64,000 nucleotides of DNA. Origin: Arbacia lixula. Lineage: Eukaryota; Echinodermata; Echinoidea; Arbacioida; Arbaciidae. The stretch is taken from the NCBI GenBank assembly GCA_963669155.1, contig OZ022577.1, positions 30,064,053-30,128,052 of the forward strand, written 5' to 3'. Below the pieces are notes generated by a model. It was not told the origin of the DNA. It made no database searches and saw only the letters and a list, made by a program, of their open reading frames with translations. This document shows, piece after piece, positions 11,410-25,315 of this stretch. How positions within the stretch are numbered: position 1 is the first letter of the stretch; every line of letters begins with the position of its first letter. Position numbers and translations under genes: made by a program.

Positions 11410-14400
11410 ATGGGGTGAGGTATGGGTGTATCGTTGTCACAGACATGGCTGGTGGCGTCCTGGGAAGCTGAACGGTCACCGAGGATATGTATGAACCCTA
11501 CGGTATCTTTCTATTCACCATGTTCACTGAAAGACGATAGCTTGTTATTTTGCTTGCCTGATATTCCCCTTTTCTATTCTATACGCCAGTGCAAGCAGGG
11601 TCATAACAATGACGCAGGGGGAGCTAGAGAAACATCTGTTAGGGGAAAACTGACCCTGCAATCAACAGCGAGGTCGAGTTACTCTTATTTAGATCTGATG
11701 TGGAAAGCCGATGAGGAGGGGCGGTGTCGATGGTGGGATTGGCAGGGGTATATGACACCAGACTGGCTATCGGGTGTGTTGTGTGAACGATGTGTCGCTG
11801 GCGCTCGTTCGAGATTGGTTGCAGCACGATACCCCGCTCGAAGTGGTATCCCGTTCAGTTGTGTTATTCTTCGTATTGATTGGCTGAAAAAGTTTTAAAC
11901 GACGCCGTTTCGGGTCCAACCTGAGCCTCGAACTCGAGGCTCTTTGGTGTAAGTGAAGAACTCCTCCTGTCACTCTACATCACAAAGTAATTGGTATGGG
12001 ATGAAAGTGGTATCGATTTACGCTGCGTGCGGATACGAAACCGCTCATAATTTCGATAAAAACAGCATCGAGAAAACAACCGTCATATTGGTTTGCAAAG
12101 GCGAGCGGTTTCAAATGTAGCGCAAGGTTCCCTCAGAGGATTAACGGCGGAGAATTGGCGGGAGTTTGGTTTCGTCGCCTGCCCCACGAGAGGCAAGCTA
12201 AGCCGAGCGCGAGAGAAACGATTCATGGTTTAAACAAGAAAGAAGATTGCAGGTCCCCCCTCTATAATCTGAAACTCCAAAAAGTGGTTTGAACCATCCC
12301 GGCAGATGCAAGTAAAGTGAAAACCTAGAATCAGAGCGTGAAGTAAAGTAATGCTTTCCTTGATTCTCTCCTAGCCATCTCTCCTTTCCTTTCTCGCTTT
12401 TTCTCTCTGGCCCTCATCCCATCACGTAGTCCGGAGATGAGGAAACTGATTGGAGAAACTCGACGCGGTTTGCCAGACATCTCACGAGTCGTCGTCATTC
12501 GATGCTGGCAAACATGACATTTGAGACGGGCAAACTTTCCCGCGCTCTCCGATCCCCGCGCCAAGCTCCAAAATATTCAGCCGCGGATGCACATCCATTT
12601 GTAAGGCGACACTTAACAGTATCCAATGCAACTCTGCTTTCGTGGATTGCCTGGCGAAATCCCTAATGTCCGACTCTTAAATCTTGCCCTTTCAAACGGC
12701 ACCTTTTTCCTATCGTATCTTGGGGTGTCTCCCTTTTCTGCACAGACCTCCTATTCAGCCGAGTGGCTGGCCTTGCTAATTTATTAACTAAAGTCTCGGA
12801 GACAGAGGTATCTATGTTTCTCTCTGTCACTGTTCCCGTTTGCTTTTAATCTGCCCGTCGCGCTGGAAATGATGGCATATATACTACAAGAAGATAAAGC
12901 CCTGCAGCGATGATTTCTCCAAAATCCATGTCGGATGATACTGTAATATCGGCAATATATTAGCTTAGTCATAGTGGTACCCGGGGTTCTCTTAACCTTC
13001 CCTGTTGTATTTTTTTTTTCTGTTTGACGTTTTTAATAATAGATTAAGATGGAGATGTGATTATTTACATTTTTTCAACACTGTTACGTTGTAATATTGC
13101 GTCGAAGACTTATATTTAGTCTTAATTGTCATGCTTGATGTGACGTCCGGGGACTATCAATGTCCAATTTGTACGTCCCATTATAACATCCTTCCTTAAA
13201 ATAACAGTTTGGAGTCGGGAACCGTTATGAGAAGGACATTATTAATAAGTTGTCGTTTGCGTTAACTACATCTCAATTTACATCCATATACTTATTTTAC
13301 AGATACGCAAAGAAGCAGTTACTATTATGTGTATGTTTCATACCATTCCTACTCTCGCACAATTTCAGATTTAATCACTATCTACATACTGTCCACTCTT
13401 TTTTGACGAAATGTCTACGTTGTTTTCGGATCGCTTAATCGATACAGGTATACATGCATTGGGCTTTGGGCATGATGGCTCTCTTTCTGCCTAATTTGCA
13501 TGCACCAGCCATAGTCAGTCACAATCACTCTTTTATTAAGTCTGAGTATAAAAGACATCACTTACAAGTGGTATGGCTAGAAACGATGTAGTTTTGGTGA
13601 ACCTTGTTTTGAATACCCCTGGCAAGACAAACTGTATTCCGATTTTAACAGCCATTGTCTTTTAGACTGTTCCAGCACACTACGTAAACGTTCAGCTCCT
13701 ATCAGCTTTGCTTTGGTGTGAGCCCCGGATGGTCAAAGCTGCGTCCCCAACGTCATACATGTACACGGTGGCTTCATGCAGTGCACAGTAGACGGATGAG
13801 GCCATTACAAGATACTGATAAGACACCTGAGGGGTGAGTTACGTGTCAATCGCGGTGCTTCATCATCTCCTGACAATCGAATTAGAGCGACTTGTCGGAG
13901 CGGGAGCGGACCCGGCTCGGATGGATCCTCATCCCGTACGCGCCCCAGGGCATGTCGCCATTTATCGACGATGCTACATATACATCTCCGTCAGAATCCC
14001 ATGAGCTACAAACTGCCTCCTCGCTCTTTCCTTGTTCACCTATCCAAGTTGTTTTTCGTCGGTTAGCTTGTTATTAAGCCGGATGTTACGTCAGTTCTGA
14101 AGCCAAACAGAATGCAAGTGGAATCGAATGTTAAATTAATGTACTGCATGGGAACATACACCTCAAAGTCAATGTTAGTAAAGAGTGCAAAGGTCATGAA
14201 CGTTTCTATCAAACGATGGATCCAGGCTCAAGACATGGATGTATTACCTCAACAACAAATTAAGTCTTTATCTGTAAACAGAACCGTCTTTTGATTGTGG
14301 AAAAAATAAAAATGAAAATCTTTATCGAACGACGGATTCCTATACAATATATACTACGTCAGAAGCACATGAAGTATTTATTTCAACAATAAGCAATAAA

Positions 14401-17400
14401 TACACCCAGCCGTCTATAGAAATGAGAAAAATATGCACATTCATGAAAAAGGATAAATGAAAGCGGGAGATTCCTTCCTGTACCTAAATATAACGTGAAA
14501 GGATGGTTTACAAATGGTATCTGCGTGTTGGAATAATGTCTCACGGGGATGATTGTGACTGACAAACAATGTAAAGGAAGTTTGTAGACTTGTTCAGTGA
14601 ATAGTAGATTTTTCCAGAATGAAGATAACACAAAGATACTGATATGTGGAAAGAAGTGACAGATTTGACAGATTTATCAAAACCGAACTCCGACAATACA
14701 AGGCAGCAAAGTTTTTTCTAAGATGATAACCGAAGTGCGTTCAAAGTGCTTTGATTTTAACAGAGCTGGGAATACCCTTGATGTATGATGCTTCCCTCAA
14801 GATACGAGAAGAAAGCGCGAAAGCTACCTGCGATGAAAAATGAGCTGTCGCTCGCACATGATATTGGATTGAACTAGATGCAGAATGGCCGATGGCGTTT
14901 TGAGTGTGGAAGAAGTGATTGATCAAAGTGGGATGTCCGGATATCTGTTTAGTGCCAGCGCGTTTGACTCGGAAATTATGTTTTTTAATATAGGGTGGGC
15001 GGGGTTGTAGCTTGCGAAATTTAAGCAAGTGTTCTGGGTGTTAATATGAAGTAACAAGGGAATATAATACACGTAAGTCGATTACCAGACAACGTACAGT
15101 ACTTATTCTTTCGATCGATGGTGAAACTGCACTTTTTACATATTATTTCAACGCACAATACCTACTATATCAAGTGGGTTCTTTAATATTTGATACAATA
15201 CAACCCAATTGCTCATGGAAGTTCGAGAAATCTCTACCTCTTTCATTTTTTCTCCTCCTCATCCTCTCTCTCTCTCTCTCTGTTGCTCTCGGTTTTATAA
15301 AGGACATTTGTAATTATTTGAATTCGTAGACGTGTCTCTCGTTATAATGAGGCAATTATGTATGTTACATTGTATCAGACGCCGGTAATATTTCGGGAAA
15401 AACCCTCCCACGATTAACCACATATATAACCATGTATTAGGTGCGTAATCTATGTAAAGCTGACAATCTGTCACATTTCGCATTCATCCAGTCGCTTCGT
15501 TCGTGTGTCGTTAGAGTGAGTCGTCATTCCCTTACCTCTTGACATTTCTTCCTGCATTTCTGCCGTAGTCAATATTAACAACATAATCCTTTCATGTTAT
15601 ATATAAATACACTTAATTATACTTCAACCGAAGATCAATAAACCTTGCTCTGACAGATGAAAAAAAAATAATAGCGCATAAAGAGTTAACTCTGAGATTA
15701 CCCCACGCACATCTTTGAGCATTTACTGATGCAATTTGACACCCGTCTGTGCCTCGTTGTTATCATCGAAAGATATGGAACTACCTCGCACTTTTCTTAC
15801 CAATTCAGTGTGACTTGGATGAACTCCTTTATCCACGAGCGTCGTTATTTTTTTTTTAAATTCTCCTTTAGACAAATTCGTTTTCCAGTGGCAGTGGAAT
15901 ATGTTTGCTGCGATAGGATGTATACATGTAAAGTCTTCACGTCACAGGATTTCCCCGATTTTTGATGAGATTGCATCAAATGAAACATTAATACAAATAT
16001 CAGTATAACAACAGCGCGGTCAAATTCTCTGAACAGGCGAATTTAACTCACTAGGTATATTATGCTGTTTCAGATCAGTTTTGTTGATAAGGAGGCGATC
16101 GGTCAGAAAAAAAGAGAGACAAAAAGATCGTTCCCCTTTCCCCGGCACTTGTGCGGTGCATGTAATCAGCAGTCGAACTCAGGGCAAGCCCCTGGCGCCT
16201 CGCACTCCAAGCAGCGTCATCACCATGTCGCCGTCCCACGATGGTCACAATCTATATACATCTACCGCTGCATATTAAGTGGTCTCCCGGGCAGCACGTA
16301 CGGGAAAGTGTCGTTCCTTCAATAGTTATGGATTCCCTCATGCCCTTGGTGATATTAACTTTCACGAGTTTCATTTCAACACCAATTCGTTAGTAGTAAA
16401 GATACATGCAAAAAAATCCTTTATAGAAGGATTGACGCGGAATCTGTTATTGTTGTCAGTTGCCTGGGCAATGCGTTGTTTTCGTTCTTCAAGAAGGTAA
16501 AGAAGGGGCGCTGTTACTCCTGACATCCCTACACTTTACCGTATCGCACCATCTGCATCGCTCGCTCTTGATGCCGCCCGAAGCCTCTAATTCACCATCT
16601 CAGACACGCGCTCCTCCTGCCCCTAATCAGTGTCAGCATCTCCTCCATCGTGGTTGACGTCTTCCCCGCAGGCGCCTCGTTGCATTGTAAACCAGCCATC
16701 GCTTGTCTCCTGGAAAAGTGCACGTGGGAGCTGGGCAGACATTGCCGGGAGGGGAACTCCCCCACTCTCCATTTTGTACCCCCAAATCGTCGGAATAACC
16801 GTACCAGGCTGTACATGATAGAGTGCATAGAACATGAGACGTCATAACGATATGTAATTAAAACGTTTAGCGCTAGCTTATCCCGCATTATTCAAGTAAT
16901 CGTATAGCGTTAAGTTAGGCATTTCGAAAATACACATATATGAAAAGTATTGAAAACAATAAACTGTTCCATGAGACAACGGCAAACGACACGCGTGGAG
17001 ACTGCCCCCGTTGAGGCGAGGCGCCTTGGCGATCGTCTCATCCATGAGATCGCGGGAAGTAGCTTTGCGCCGAGGGACATGCGTGTTGTTCTCCCGCACA
17101 CGAGGTCAGCAGTGACTGGTGAATCCTTCATGATACCTCCGGGCCACCTGACTGTCAATAACCTCCCATTGGTCCCCTGTGCCCTCGGTTCGACCGCCAT
17201 CTTACAGCTTCTGCAGATTATTGGCGACTGTCTCCAAATGAAGAATATACCAACCAGCACTGCGGAGGACTTCAGATTATATTCCTCTCATGAAATTGAA
17301 CAGTCCTATTACCAAATACAAATGTTCGGCAAGAGCTCTGAAAGGAAGAAGGGGAAAGTATAAAACAATGTATTAAATCCAGCATGTTGAATCTCATGCG

Positions 17401-20400
17401 AGCATTACTTGATTAATTACATGATAATACAGTACTTACATGAAAACTACGGTATGCCAATTGTGCGTATTTGAATTCAGGAATCCTTTCGATTTGTGTA
17501 CCGTGACGAATTGCTTAATGATGATGTCCGAAATATATTGGCCATTTGGTATTGCATTTGTGGTGTTGTCTTACCAATTTCATTGCAGCTCTAAATCAAA
17601 GGAAAGGAAACCATGATCGCCGTGGTTGATACAACAATCAATTTAATATGCGAGACGTATTCTTTGCTTATGAATCCCTTCGTGCCTGTAACTACATGTC
17701 GTTGAGACTATCAGTCGATCAAATGAGATGAGGACGCATGCAATTTCGACGATATGCCGACTTTATCGTTTGCAATTCATCACTAAGGCTTTCTTTCCCG
17801 CACAATATAATGTTCATCACAATATGATCACGACATTTGCATGGTGAGTCTAGAATGATTAATACACTTCAATTGCGCATTTAATGCGAATTTTCATTAA
17901 AAGTTAGCAAAAGACAAAGTTGGGAAACTAAAAGATAGTCCTCCATTGTGGTTTTGTGCATTATCAGGGCAGTCAGATCAATTGTAATATGTGGAAAGAT
18001 AACACGATAAACGTGTGTTCGATATCAGTTGTGTAATAAAGTACGGCTTTATCTCCATCGCGTCTTTAGAATCAATACATGCGTCAGACAAAATATTGAT
18101 TCCATGAGTATTACACTGTTGAACGTCGTGATTGAGTTGGTGAAGTCAGATAAATTACCCAGTCTTTGGAGACCGCAGCTTACAGGGATGACGCCACTCT
18201 GACAAGTGCCTTCATCAACTCACTTTAAAGACTTATCCTGAACAAGAGCAAAGCTTGGGATCCTATTTTAATCCAAGACTCACATGTTACTTTAACATGC
18301 GCAATGACATGATAAAAGAATACGGAGTAAAGATCGACAAAAAGAAAGAAGGACAAGGACGACATAGGAATAAAATAAGAAGTTGTCTGTCTCTAAACTC
18401 GTCCGTAGGGTAACACCATCCGTTTTGGCGATCAAAGCGGCCGGATTGAGTTGCTCGAGCAAGATGGATTACGGAACATTAAGACGGCGAAACTCATTCC
18501 ATCACCGCCGATGCGGTCTACAGTCGTTGCATTTTAAGCAGGATGAAATATCCTGCGATACCTCTGTTCCATAATCGATGGGGAAAAACCTTTCTTCGAT
18601 ATTTCACGGGAGTGAATAGTTTAGAACGAAATGTTTTTGAAAATGATCTTAAATGTCAACACGCCAGCCCAAGGAGACGTACACCGAGGACGAGAGAAAA
18701 TAAGCTCACCGATACCCGCTATCTACGGTAGATCGCAACTCACTGTCAGTGTCTTAGTCCCGCACCGCATTCATTTCATCGATAGTATTGCTTCCCCAAA
18801 ACAAGCCGCATGCTGATTTAATGATTACTGATCGTCGTCGGTTGAAAATGAAAAAGCGTCTGTATTGGGTTACACGAGCCGGCTGCATTTCACAATGTTC
18901 TCCTAATGAGACTCGGCGTAGGCTGATTCCGGTACAGAGGCCACTGGACCGATGGCGATATGGAGCTTCTACTGCAGTTGTTCCTCAGGGTGGGATATAT
19001 ATTGTTAAAGTAACTCTCGCTAGTTCTGATGCAAACGCTGGCGATGAACAGTGTTGGGTATCACATAGGCTATTGCCACGAAACGAGACTCAAAAGTAAG
19101 CTCTTCACTTTGCGTTTCCTGGTATACGTGTCTCGGATGAATGATACATGTAGCTGTATTAAAGGGAACTACATGGAGAATAAAACAACAGGCAATTGAA
19201 TGAGCGATTGCTCAACATACCCGCAAGGCTGGTAAAATGTTTTAAAAAGTGTTATGGAAATGTATGTTGTGCCGCAACCAGAGGAGCGCTAGAACTTGTA
19301 TTAACATACATGTTCCATACATAGTCTTGTGGGAATGTTGCTTTAATAGTATGGTCAACCTGACTGGGTGTTGAGAGAAAGACACAAAACGCCGCAAGGG
19401 TTTTGCTTCTTCTACACTGTGATGCAGAAGAAAGTATTGAGGGAATGCAAGCAGCGGCACCTGCTTGCCGCCCCTGGTGGGCAATGCGAGCACTAGCATT
19501 GCAATGCCCTGCAGCAGTGAAACAGCAGTGTCGTGCTGACGTACACAGTCATATCCATGTGTGTATGGTATTCTCGCAATGTAAAAGGACTAGTTATAAT
19601 TTTCGTACTGACAGAGAAATGACACATACATCGAATTGTTCTCAACTTCACCAAATGCTGTTTTGGTGTGGAGGAGAGGTACTTGCTCTCTTTTTTTTCT
19701 GTCCATTTTCCGTCTCCGTATAATAAGAATAACAAAATGTGTGCAACTTTATGAAAAAAACAACAACGTTGGAATATGACAAATTCCATGTATCAGCGGT
19801 TCAAAAAACATTGCACATAGTGTAATCAACATTTACTCAAACGTCAGAACTCAAATCGATTTCCATTTCACCCTGGCTTACACAAAAAAATCGAAGTATG
19901 ACAATCGCATAAGATAAAACGTGTGCATATCTCACCACTCAATATAGCAATGCATCGGCCCATGCCCCACTTTTACAAAACATCTAAGCGTGTTGTGCAA
20001 ATACGATGTCCTGCGGAGGAAGATAGCAAGTTAGATTTATCATGGCGCATCTGTCTGGAAACGTTTGAAATTGTATTTTCTTTGCATCATCGATCAGACA
20101 CTCTCGATTCTTCTCCTGGTTTAGAGCACATATAAAATTACTGGACAGAAACGAACGAAATAAATCAGGGCTTCAAAGTAACGATCAGCGGTCACAAGAG
20201 AAGGGAGTGAAAAGGAGGGGGGAAAAGCTGTTGTGACCGCTTTTCATTCGTACGCTGGGACACACTTCAACTATATATTAGGTCAGGGAGGATGGCTATT
20301 TGGAGCGTGAAATTTTGTTCGGTCGAGATGAAAACAAGGAAACCTATTTCCGTTCGTCCAGAATACTGATCACAGTGATGACGAATTGTATTTCGGACCT

Positions 20401-20784
20401 TTTTTTTTTAGTTCAGTTCCAAAAAGAACCGATTAACTCAATTCTGTGTTAAACATAAACAATGAAAAAAAAAAAGATTATGAAACATATCAGTAGATGT
20501 TTTTCTCCCTCGGTCGGACGGTGTTATTCTACCTCAGTCAGCAGATGCATATTCGTGCCCTACATTTTGTATATGATATGGGATTGGAACGTGGAACATG
20601 GAAGTATTTCAGGGCCTTGCCTCAAAGAGAGTTACGAAGGATGCTAATCGCAAGGCAAGTTGTGATCAGTCGCACATCTTGTTATGACAGGGCCGTGAAT
20701 CTGGCCGATTCTTATCATTGAAATGTTTCCTGAAGTAACTGTAATATTAAATATCTTGCCCATATCCTCAACTGCCATTATGAT
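11410..20784. other. Long non-coding stretch, no gene seen
   Basis: Unique-looking sequence with stops in every frame. The longest frames (for example 16,950-17,363 on + and 16,910-17,260 on -) overlap each other, lack splice context and resemble no family I know. Cis-regulatory DNA is possible but cannot be shown from one sequence. Confidence 0.45.
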
Positions 20785-20785
20785 G

Positions 20786-21000
20786 GTTTGTGCCGTGGTC
20801 ACGACCGGCTGTGCCCCTCTCTGCGTGTGGCCTGCGTCGGGTTTCGCAGAAAATCCTTGCGTCGTACGCAAGGAGGTGAGCGTTTTGTCAGGCACGTACT
20901 AGCACACAGGAGGGTGGACGCAAGGGGTAGCAGAAGTCAGCACGCCCACTGCGGACACGCACGTACCTAACACACACGGCCGGTTGTGACCACGGCATTA
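20786..21000. repeat. Imperfect inverted repeat
   Basis: TGCCGTGGTCACGACCGGC at 20,791 pairs with its near-perfect reverse complement ending at 20,998. Weaker pairing continues inward for about 60 bp per arm. A perfect short hairpin (CCTTGCGT-CGT-ACGCAAGG) lies in the loop. Confidence 0.7.
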
Positions 21001-21090
21001 GCTTAATACCCGTACGAGGTCGAGATCAAGTATATGCGATGCAAAGATTCATTTAGTGTTTCCTAACCTTTAACCAAATCATGAGGCTGT

Positions 21091-21273
21091 TTTCGCTGAG
21101 CGACATACGGCTAGATTGATCGGGGTTATGAAAAGCCAAGCCTGCCGCAATTCGTATACTCATACGTATTCTCAATCTCATATACGTATGAGTATACGGA
21201 TTGCGGCAGTCTTGACCTTCCATACTCCAAATCAATACCGCATCGTTGAAATATGGTACGTCGCTCACCGAAA
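21091..21273. repeat. Imperfect palindrome with 28-bp near-perfect core
   Basis: The core arms 21,142-21,169 and 21,182-21,209 (TGCCGCAATYCGTATACTCA and onward) differ at one base and enclose a 12-base loop. Outer pairing extends to TTTCGCTGAGCGACATA on the left and its counterpart near 21,260-21,273, with mismatches and an indel. It looks like a small MITE-type element. Confidence 0.75.
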
Positions 21274-21780
21274 ACTCGCTTTCGACGTTGTCTACGGAAT
21301 CAGTACGATTTATAAATGTTCATGGTTAACGGTGGGTAGTGTTTGAAGTACCTGAATCTTGCGATTCTGTTGACAAATTCATTGATTGCGTGACAGAATC
21401 ACTCGGTGTCTTTATGAAAGGGCTTCTTTCCTTGGAACATTGCTTTCTGGATTCCCTTTAGACAACGACAAATATGATAATGTCTTACATTTCTGGAGCA
21501 AAGAGAGGCTTCTTGCAATCTTGCAATAAGCTGAGGATTATGTAGGCACCCGCCGGTCCTACGGCTTCACCACGTAGTCAAGATTCTCTGTGAGAAAAAC
21601 AACCATGGGATCAATATTCAGCTCACGTTTGAACCTTGGCATCGTGTTTCAGTTTCCGTCTCCTGAAGGGTTCCAGGAGTTTGCATAACCCGATTATGCT
21701 GTCAAACACACATTTCTCGAGACGTGTGACTTGTGGGTTTCCAGGTTTATATTTTATCGCTTCGTGCAGTTCATTAGAAC

Positions 21781-21858
21781 TTCACCTTTCGAGACAGGTA
21801 ATATACCTGCGCCCCCTGCTTTATAAGATACTGCCTTTTCAGGTATATTACAGGTGAA
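21781..21858. repeat. Short inverted repeat / stem-loop
   Basis: TTCACCT...GTAATATACCTG on the left pairs with CAGGTATATTAC-AGGTGAA on the right around a short loop. Length and composition suggest a small structured repeat; no function is evident. Confidence 0.5.
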
Positions 21859-23579
21859 ATCCGTAATGTACACGTACATCTGAGTCACAGTGGATTGGGA
21901 GACCACTCACACATTTCCCTCTTTATGATTTCTCCGCTGATTCACATTTAAGTATTGTAGTTTGCTCATCTAATGTTTCCTTAAAAATGCAATAAATGAC
22001 TACTGATGATTAACATTATAACTTAATCATGTTAAGCAACAGAGTACAGTGTATAAGAACAGCAAATATAAACTGCATCTTGCGCATGAGAATGAGAACC
22101 CGGTTATTTTTGGACAAGTCATGCATGAATGATATCATATGTCGTTTAGCAATCATGTTCGAGCAAAATCGACATAGTGATAACGGCCACGTACATAATG
22201 ACATTTATCTTGTTCTTGTCCCATGTAGTTACAGAGCAAATAGGTGATGACTCTTAAAAGTGTCATACGTGGTGAGGATGAAATTAAATAGTATTGTCAC
22301 ATGAGATTCAATGAGAAATAAAAGATTAACTAGAAGTCTCGCTTTGGTAGATTTTAACGAGTTCAACTGAGAAACGATTTGACTGTTTTCGCCCACAAGA
22401 TCTAGAAATGTCGCCACAGATTATGGGTGAAATCTTGCTGCGTCGCCGGATTTTTTTCCCGTTTTCATCTTGCCAGTCAGAATACGGTAACTCAATGCCC
22501 GGCGTGGGGGAAACCGTTCACCTTTGATATATATCATTTCATTTCACTTACCTGGGAATGAGAAATGCCGCGGCAATTCGATGATAGGGGTTATTACCTG
22601 TCAGTGTCGCTTACAGTATTGGTGTCGGGTGGGGGCGCCGTAGCGATGAATGTGCGTTTGACAGAGTAGCGAAAGGTCAAGGTTATTCGGGTGGGGAGAT
22701 AGAAAAACTGGGTTATATACTCGTATACTCGGAGGCATTTCATTTACCGTCTGTCATTGATTCCATATTTGAGTTGCTGGAAGTTTGGGGGAAGTTCAAA
22801 GTTATTCCAGGCGTACTGCCAACTCTAAGAGACAATGCCCGCGGATAATAGCCAGGGTGAATTGTATCTGAGTGTGACTTTGTTCTATCATTAAGATGAG
22901 TATGTTAAAGATAACCACGCAGTTTGTCAGGAAAAGGTGAAACTTGTTTGATAAAGTTAGAACCATCGTTGTCCAAATAAAAATGAAATGAAATTGTGAG
23001 GCGGATTTATACCTCTAGGAAAGCAAATATGTCCACCCATTTCGCCCGTTTACCTGAGAGTAGTACATTCATTATGCGCCCATTTTTTCCCCAACTCGTT
23101 TCCACTCTCAAAGCGCGCATCTTTCACAGTACCCCTTCGGCAAGTCCCTTGATTGATTGAACGGAGTTTAGCATTGATCAATCTCGCGAAAGTTCGACTA
23201 GGGCATTTCCATCTGAGATCGACTAAATTGTGTAATCGGGAGGCAGAGCACGCCTACCTGCAACTTGATGTGTCTTCCCCGCTGGGATACGACGCACGTC
23301 TCTGACATATTCTATCTTATTCAGACTTGGGCATTGGCAGGTGACAATGGGAAGGAGGAGGGGTAAGCTCTTCGGAGTGTAAGGGCCGACTCCTTTCTAC
23401 TCAGTTGTAATCTAAATATCTCTACTAAAACTACTGAGCGGGGAACTTTCCCGGAATCCTGCTACTGAATACGTTTCTTATATAGTTCCAGAGGAATATG
23501 GAATGTGTGTACCTGCCTTAATCTTTGAGATCTTAAAACAGTCTTTACTTGGGTTGAAACTTTAAAATTAAATTAACAA
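21859..23579. other. Non-coding stretch, no gene seen
   Basis: Unique-looking sequence without a supportable coding frame or recognisable repeat. Confidence 0.4.
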
Positions 23580-23615
23580 CCCCCCCCCCCCCCAAAAAAA
23601 AAAAAAAAAAAAAAA
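23580..23615 (+). repeat. Poly-C then poly-A run
   Basis: About 14 C followed by about 22 A. Run lengths in such tracts are often unreliable in assemblies. Confidence 0.9.
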
Positions 23616-23814
23616 TCACTGTCAATCAAATTACGTTACCCATCAGTTCTTCCATTCGATACATCAGTAAGAGTAAGCATTATACAGTCCCATCGATATC
23701 ACCTGCTTTGCGCTTTCATGATTAAAAAAAATACACAGACATTTGTATTTTCCTTTCATCAAAAGAAGCACGTGACTTATACATGATGCAAAACACATTG
23801 GTTTATAATCGATG

Positions 23815-24584
23815 TAAACACAACAAAAAAGTAAGCCCCCCCCCCCCTAAGCAAAATAACATAACTTTTTACCGCAGAGTTTTTGAGCAATATAACTTGG
23901 CAGGATTGTACCTTTACTTATTGAATAACTTCTGTGTGAAAATCACATTAATCCACTCAGTACTTGCATGAGTGAGCACACATTAAAGGCAAAATTGTCA
24001 CTTTTCAAAAGTCACAAGGGTAATTGTTTATGCCGTTTTAACAGTACATTTTGACATTTCTTGAGCGATTTTTAAAGTGTATTCACTCAACTTCGACATG
24101 AAAATTACTTCACATAACATGTCATGTTACATCTTTGTCAAAATATCCAGAGTTTTATTTTTTCACAAAAATAAAGGGTTTTTAAAAGTTTCAAACTCGA
24201 CAGGGATGAATATTTTTTAAACTGTGCTCATTCAACCAGAACAATAGGTTAAGTGTCGAGATAGGTGTTAGTGCGTCGAGGGATGGATGATAAACAAAGA
24301 AAAGATATAAATTGTGCACCAGAAATGGAATAAATTAAAAATTCATGTGACAGAATCCCAAAATTACCCTTGTGACTTTTGAAAAGTGACAATTTTGCCT
24401 TTAATGTGTGCTCACTCATGCATGACTAAGTGGATTAATGTGATTTTCACACGGAAGTCAATAAGTGAAGGTACAATCCTGCCAAGTTATGTTGCTCGAA
24501 ACCTCTTCAATAAAAAGTTATGCTATTTTGCTTAGGGGGGGGGGGGGGGGGGGGGGGCGGGGGCTTACTTTTTTGTTGTGTTTA
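23815..24584. mobile_element. Fold-back (MITE-like) element with ~210-bp arms
   Basis: The left arm (about 23,815-24,026) and right arm (about 24,362-24,584) are reverse complements with scattered mismatches. The outer ends read TAAACACAACAAAAAAGTAAG and its complement, and TA sits at both edges as in a TA target duplication. Each arm carries a C or G homopolymer just inside the end (12 C on the left, more than 20 G on the right). The loop of about 335 bp has no coding frame. Non-autonomous Tc1/mariner-type origin is an inference. Confidence 0.85.
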
Positions 24585-24807
24585 GATAAGACTCAAGTTC
24601 ACAATATTGTAAGATCTATGTGGCTATGTGGCTAGGTGTGCATGTTATCAGCGAAGTCATCTCAATTCCTTGAAAAGATACTGATTAATAGCGGGTTTAT
24701 TACGTTAATTGCGTGAACCACAATAACAGCATGAAAATCATGTTTGTGAAATGTGAGACTTAGGAGTGAAGTAATACTACTTTGTAGATTGCCTCTTGGA
24801 TGTAGAT

Positions 24808-25315
24808 TAAAGGGGAAGTTCACCCTGAAATGATTTTGGTTTCAATAAAAAGAGACAAATGAAAGAAACATATGAGTGAAGGTTTGACGAAAATCGGTCA
24901 AAGGAAAAAAAAGTTATTTGATTCTATTTTTTTTATTTTGTGACGTCACATGCGAGGTGCTCTCCCATATGTTGTGTACATTTTTTTTTTTCGAAAATGT
25001 GCATTTTCTCACAAAGATATGCATCCTTTTACTTGTGCGTTTTGATACATTATCAGAAATACGTTTTTACACACATACCTGTACGAAAAAAAAATCATTC
25101 CGTTGTCAAAAACAGAAAAAAAAAGCAATTAATCGACTTATTTTGTACACAATATATGGGAGAGCACCTCGCACGTGACGTCACAAAATCAAAACTTTAA
25201 AATCAAATAACTTTCTTTTCCTTTGACCGATTTTCGTCAAACCTTAACTCATATGTTTCTTTCATTTGTCTCTTTTTATTGAAACCAAAATAATTTCAGG
25301 GTGAACTTCCTCTTT
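24808..25315. mobile_element. Fold-back (MITE-like) element with CRE palindromes in both arms
   Basis: The left arm (about 24,808-24,983) begins AAAGGGGAAGTTCACCCTGA. The right arm (about 25,145-25,315) ends with its near reverse complement. The arms share about 170 bp, including TGACGTCA at 24,941-24,948 and 25,176-25,183. No transposase frame is present. The target duplication is unclear. Confidence 0.85.

Noticed and set aside
11033..11479. 148-residue frame with Ser-Leu repeats on the minus strand
   Set aside because: It is created by the (GA)n microsatellite; the flanks have no coding features.
16950..17363. 137-codon frame on the + strand
   Set aside because: It overlaps a 116-codon frame on the other strand, has no splice or family signature, and its length is within chance for this GC-richer patch.
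23815..25315. CRISPR array or phage-type repeats
   Set aside because: The repeats are inverted, not regularly spaced direct repeats, and the genome is eukaryotic.
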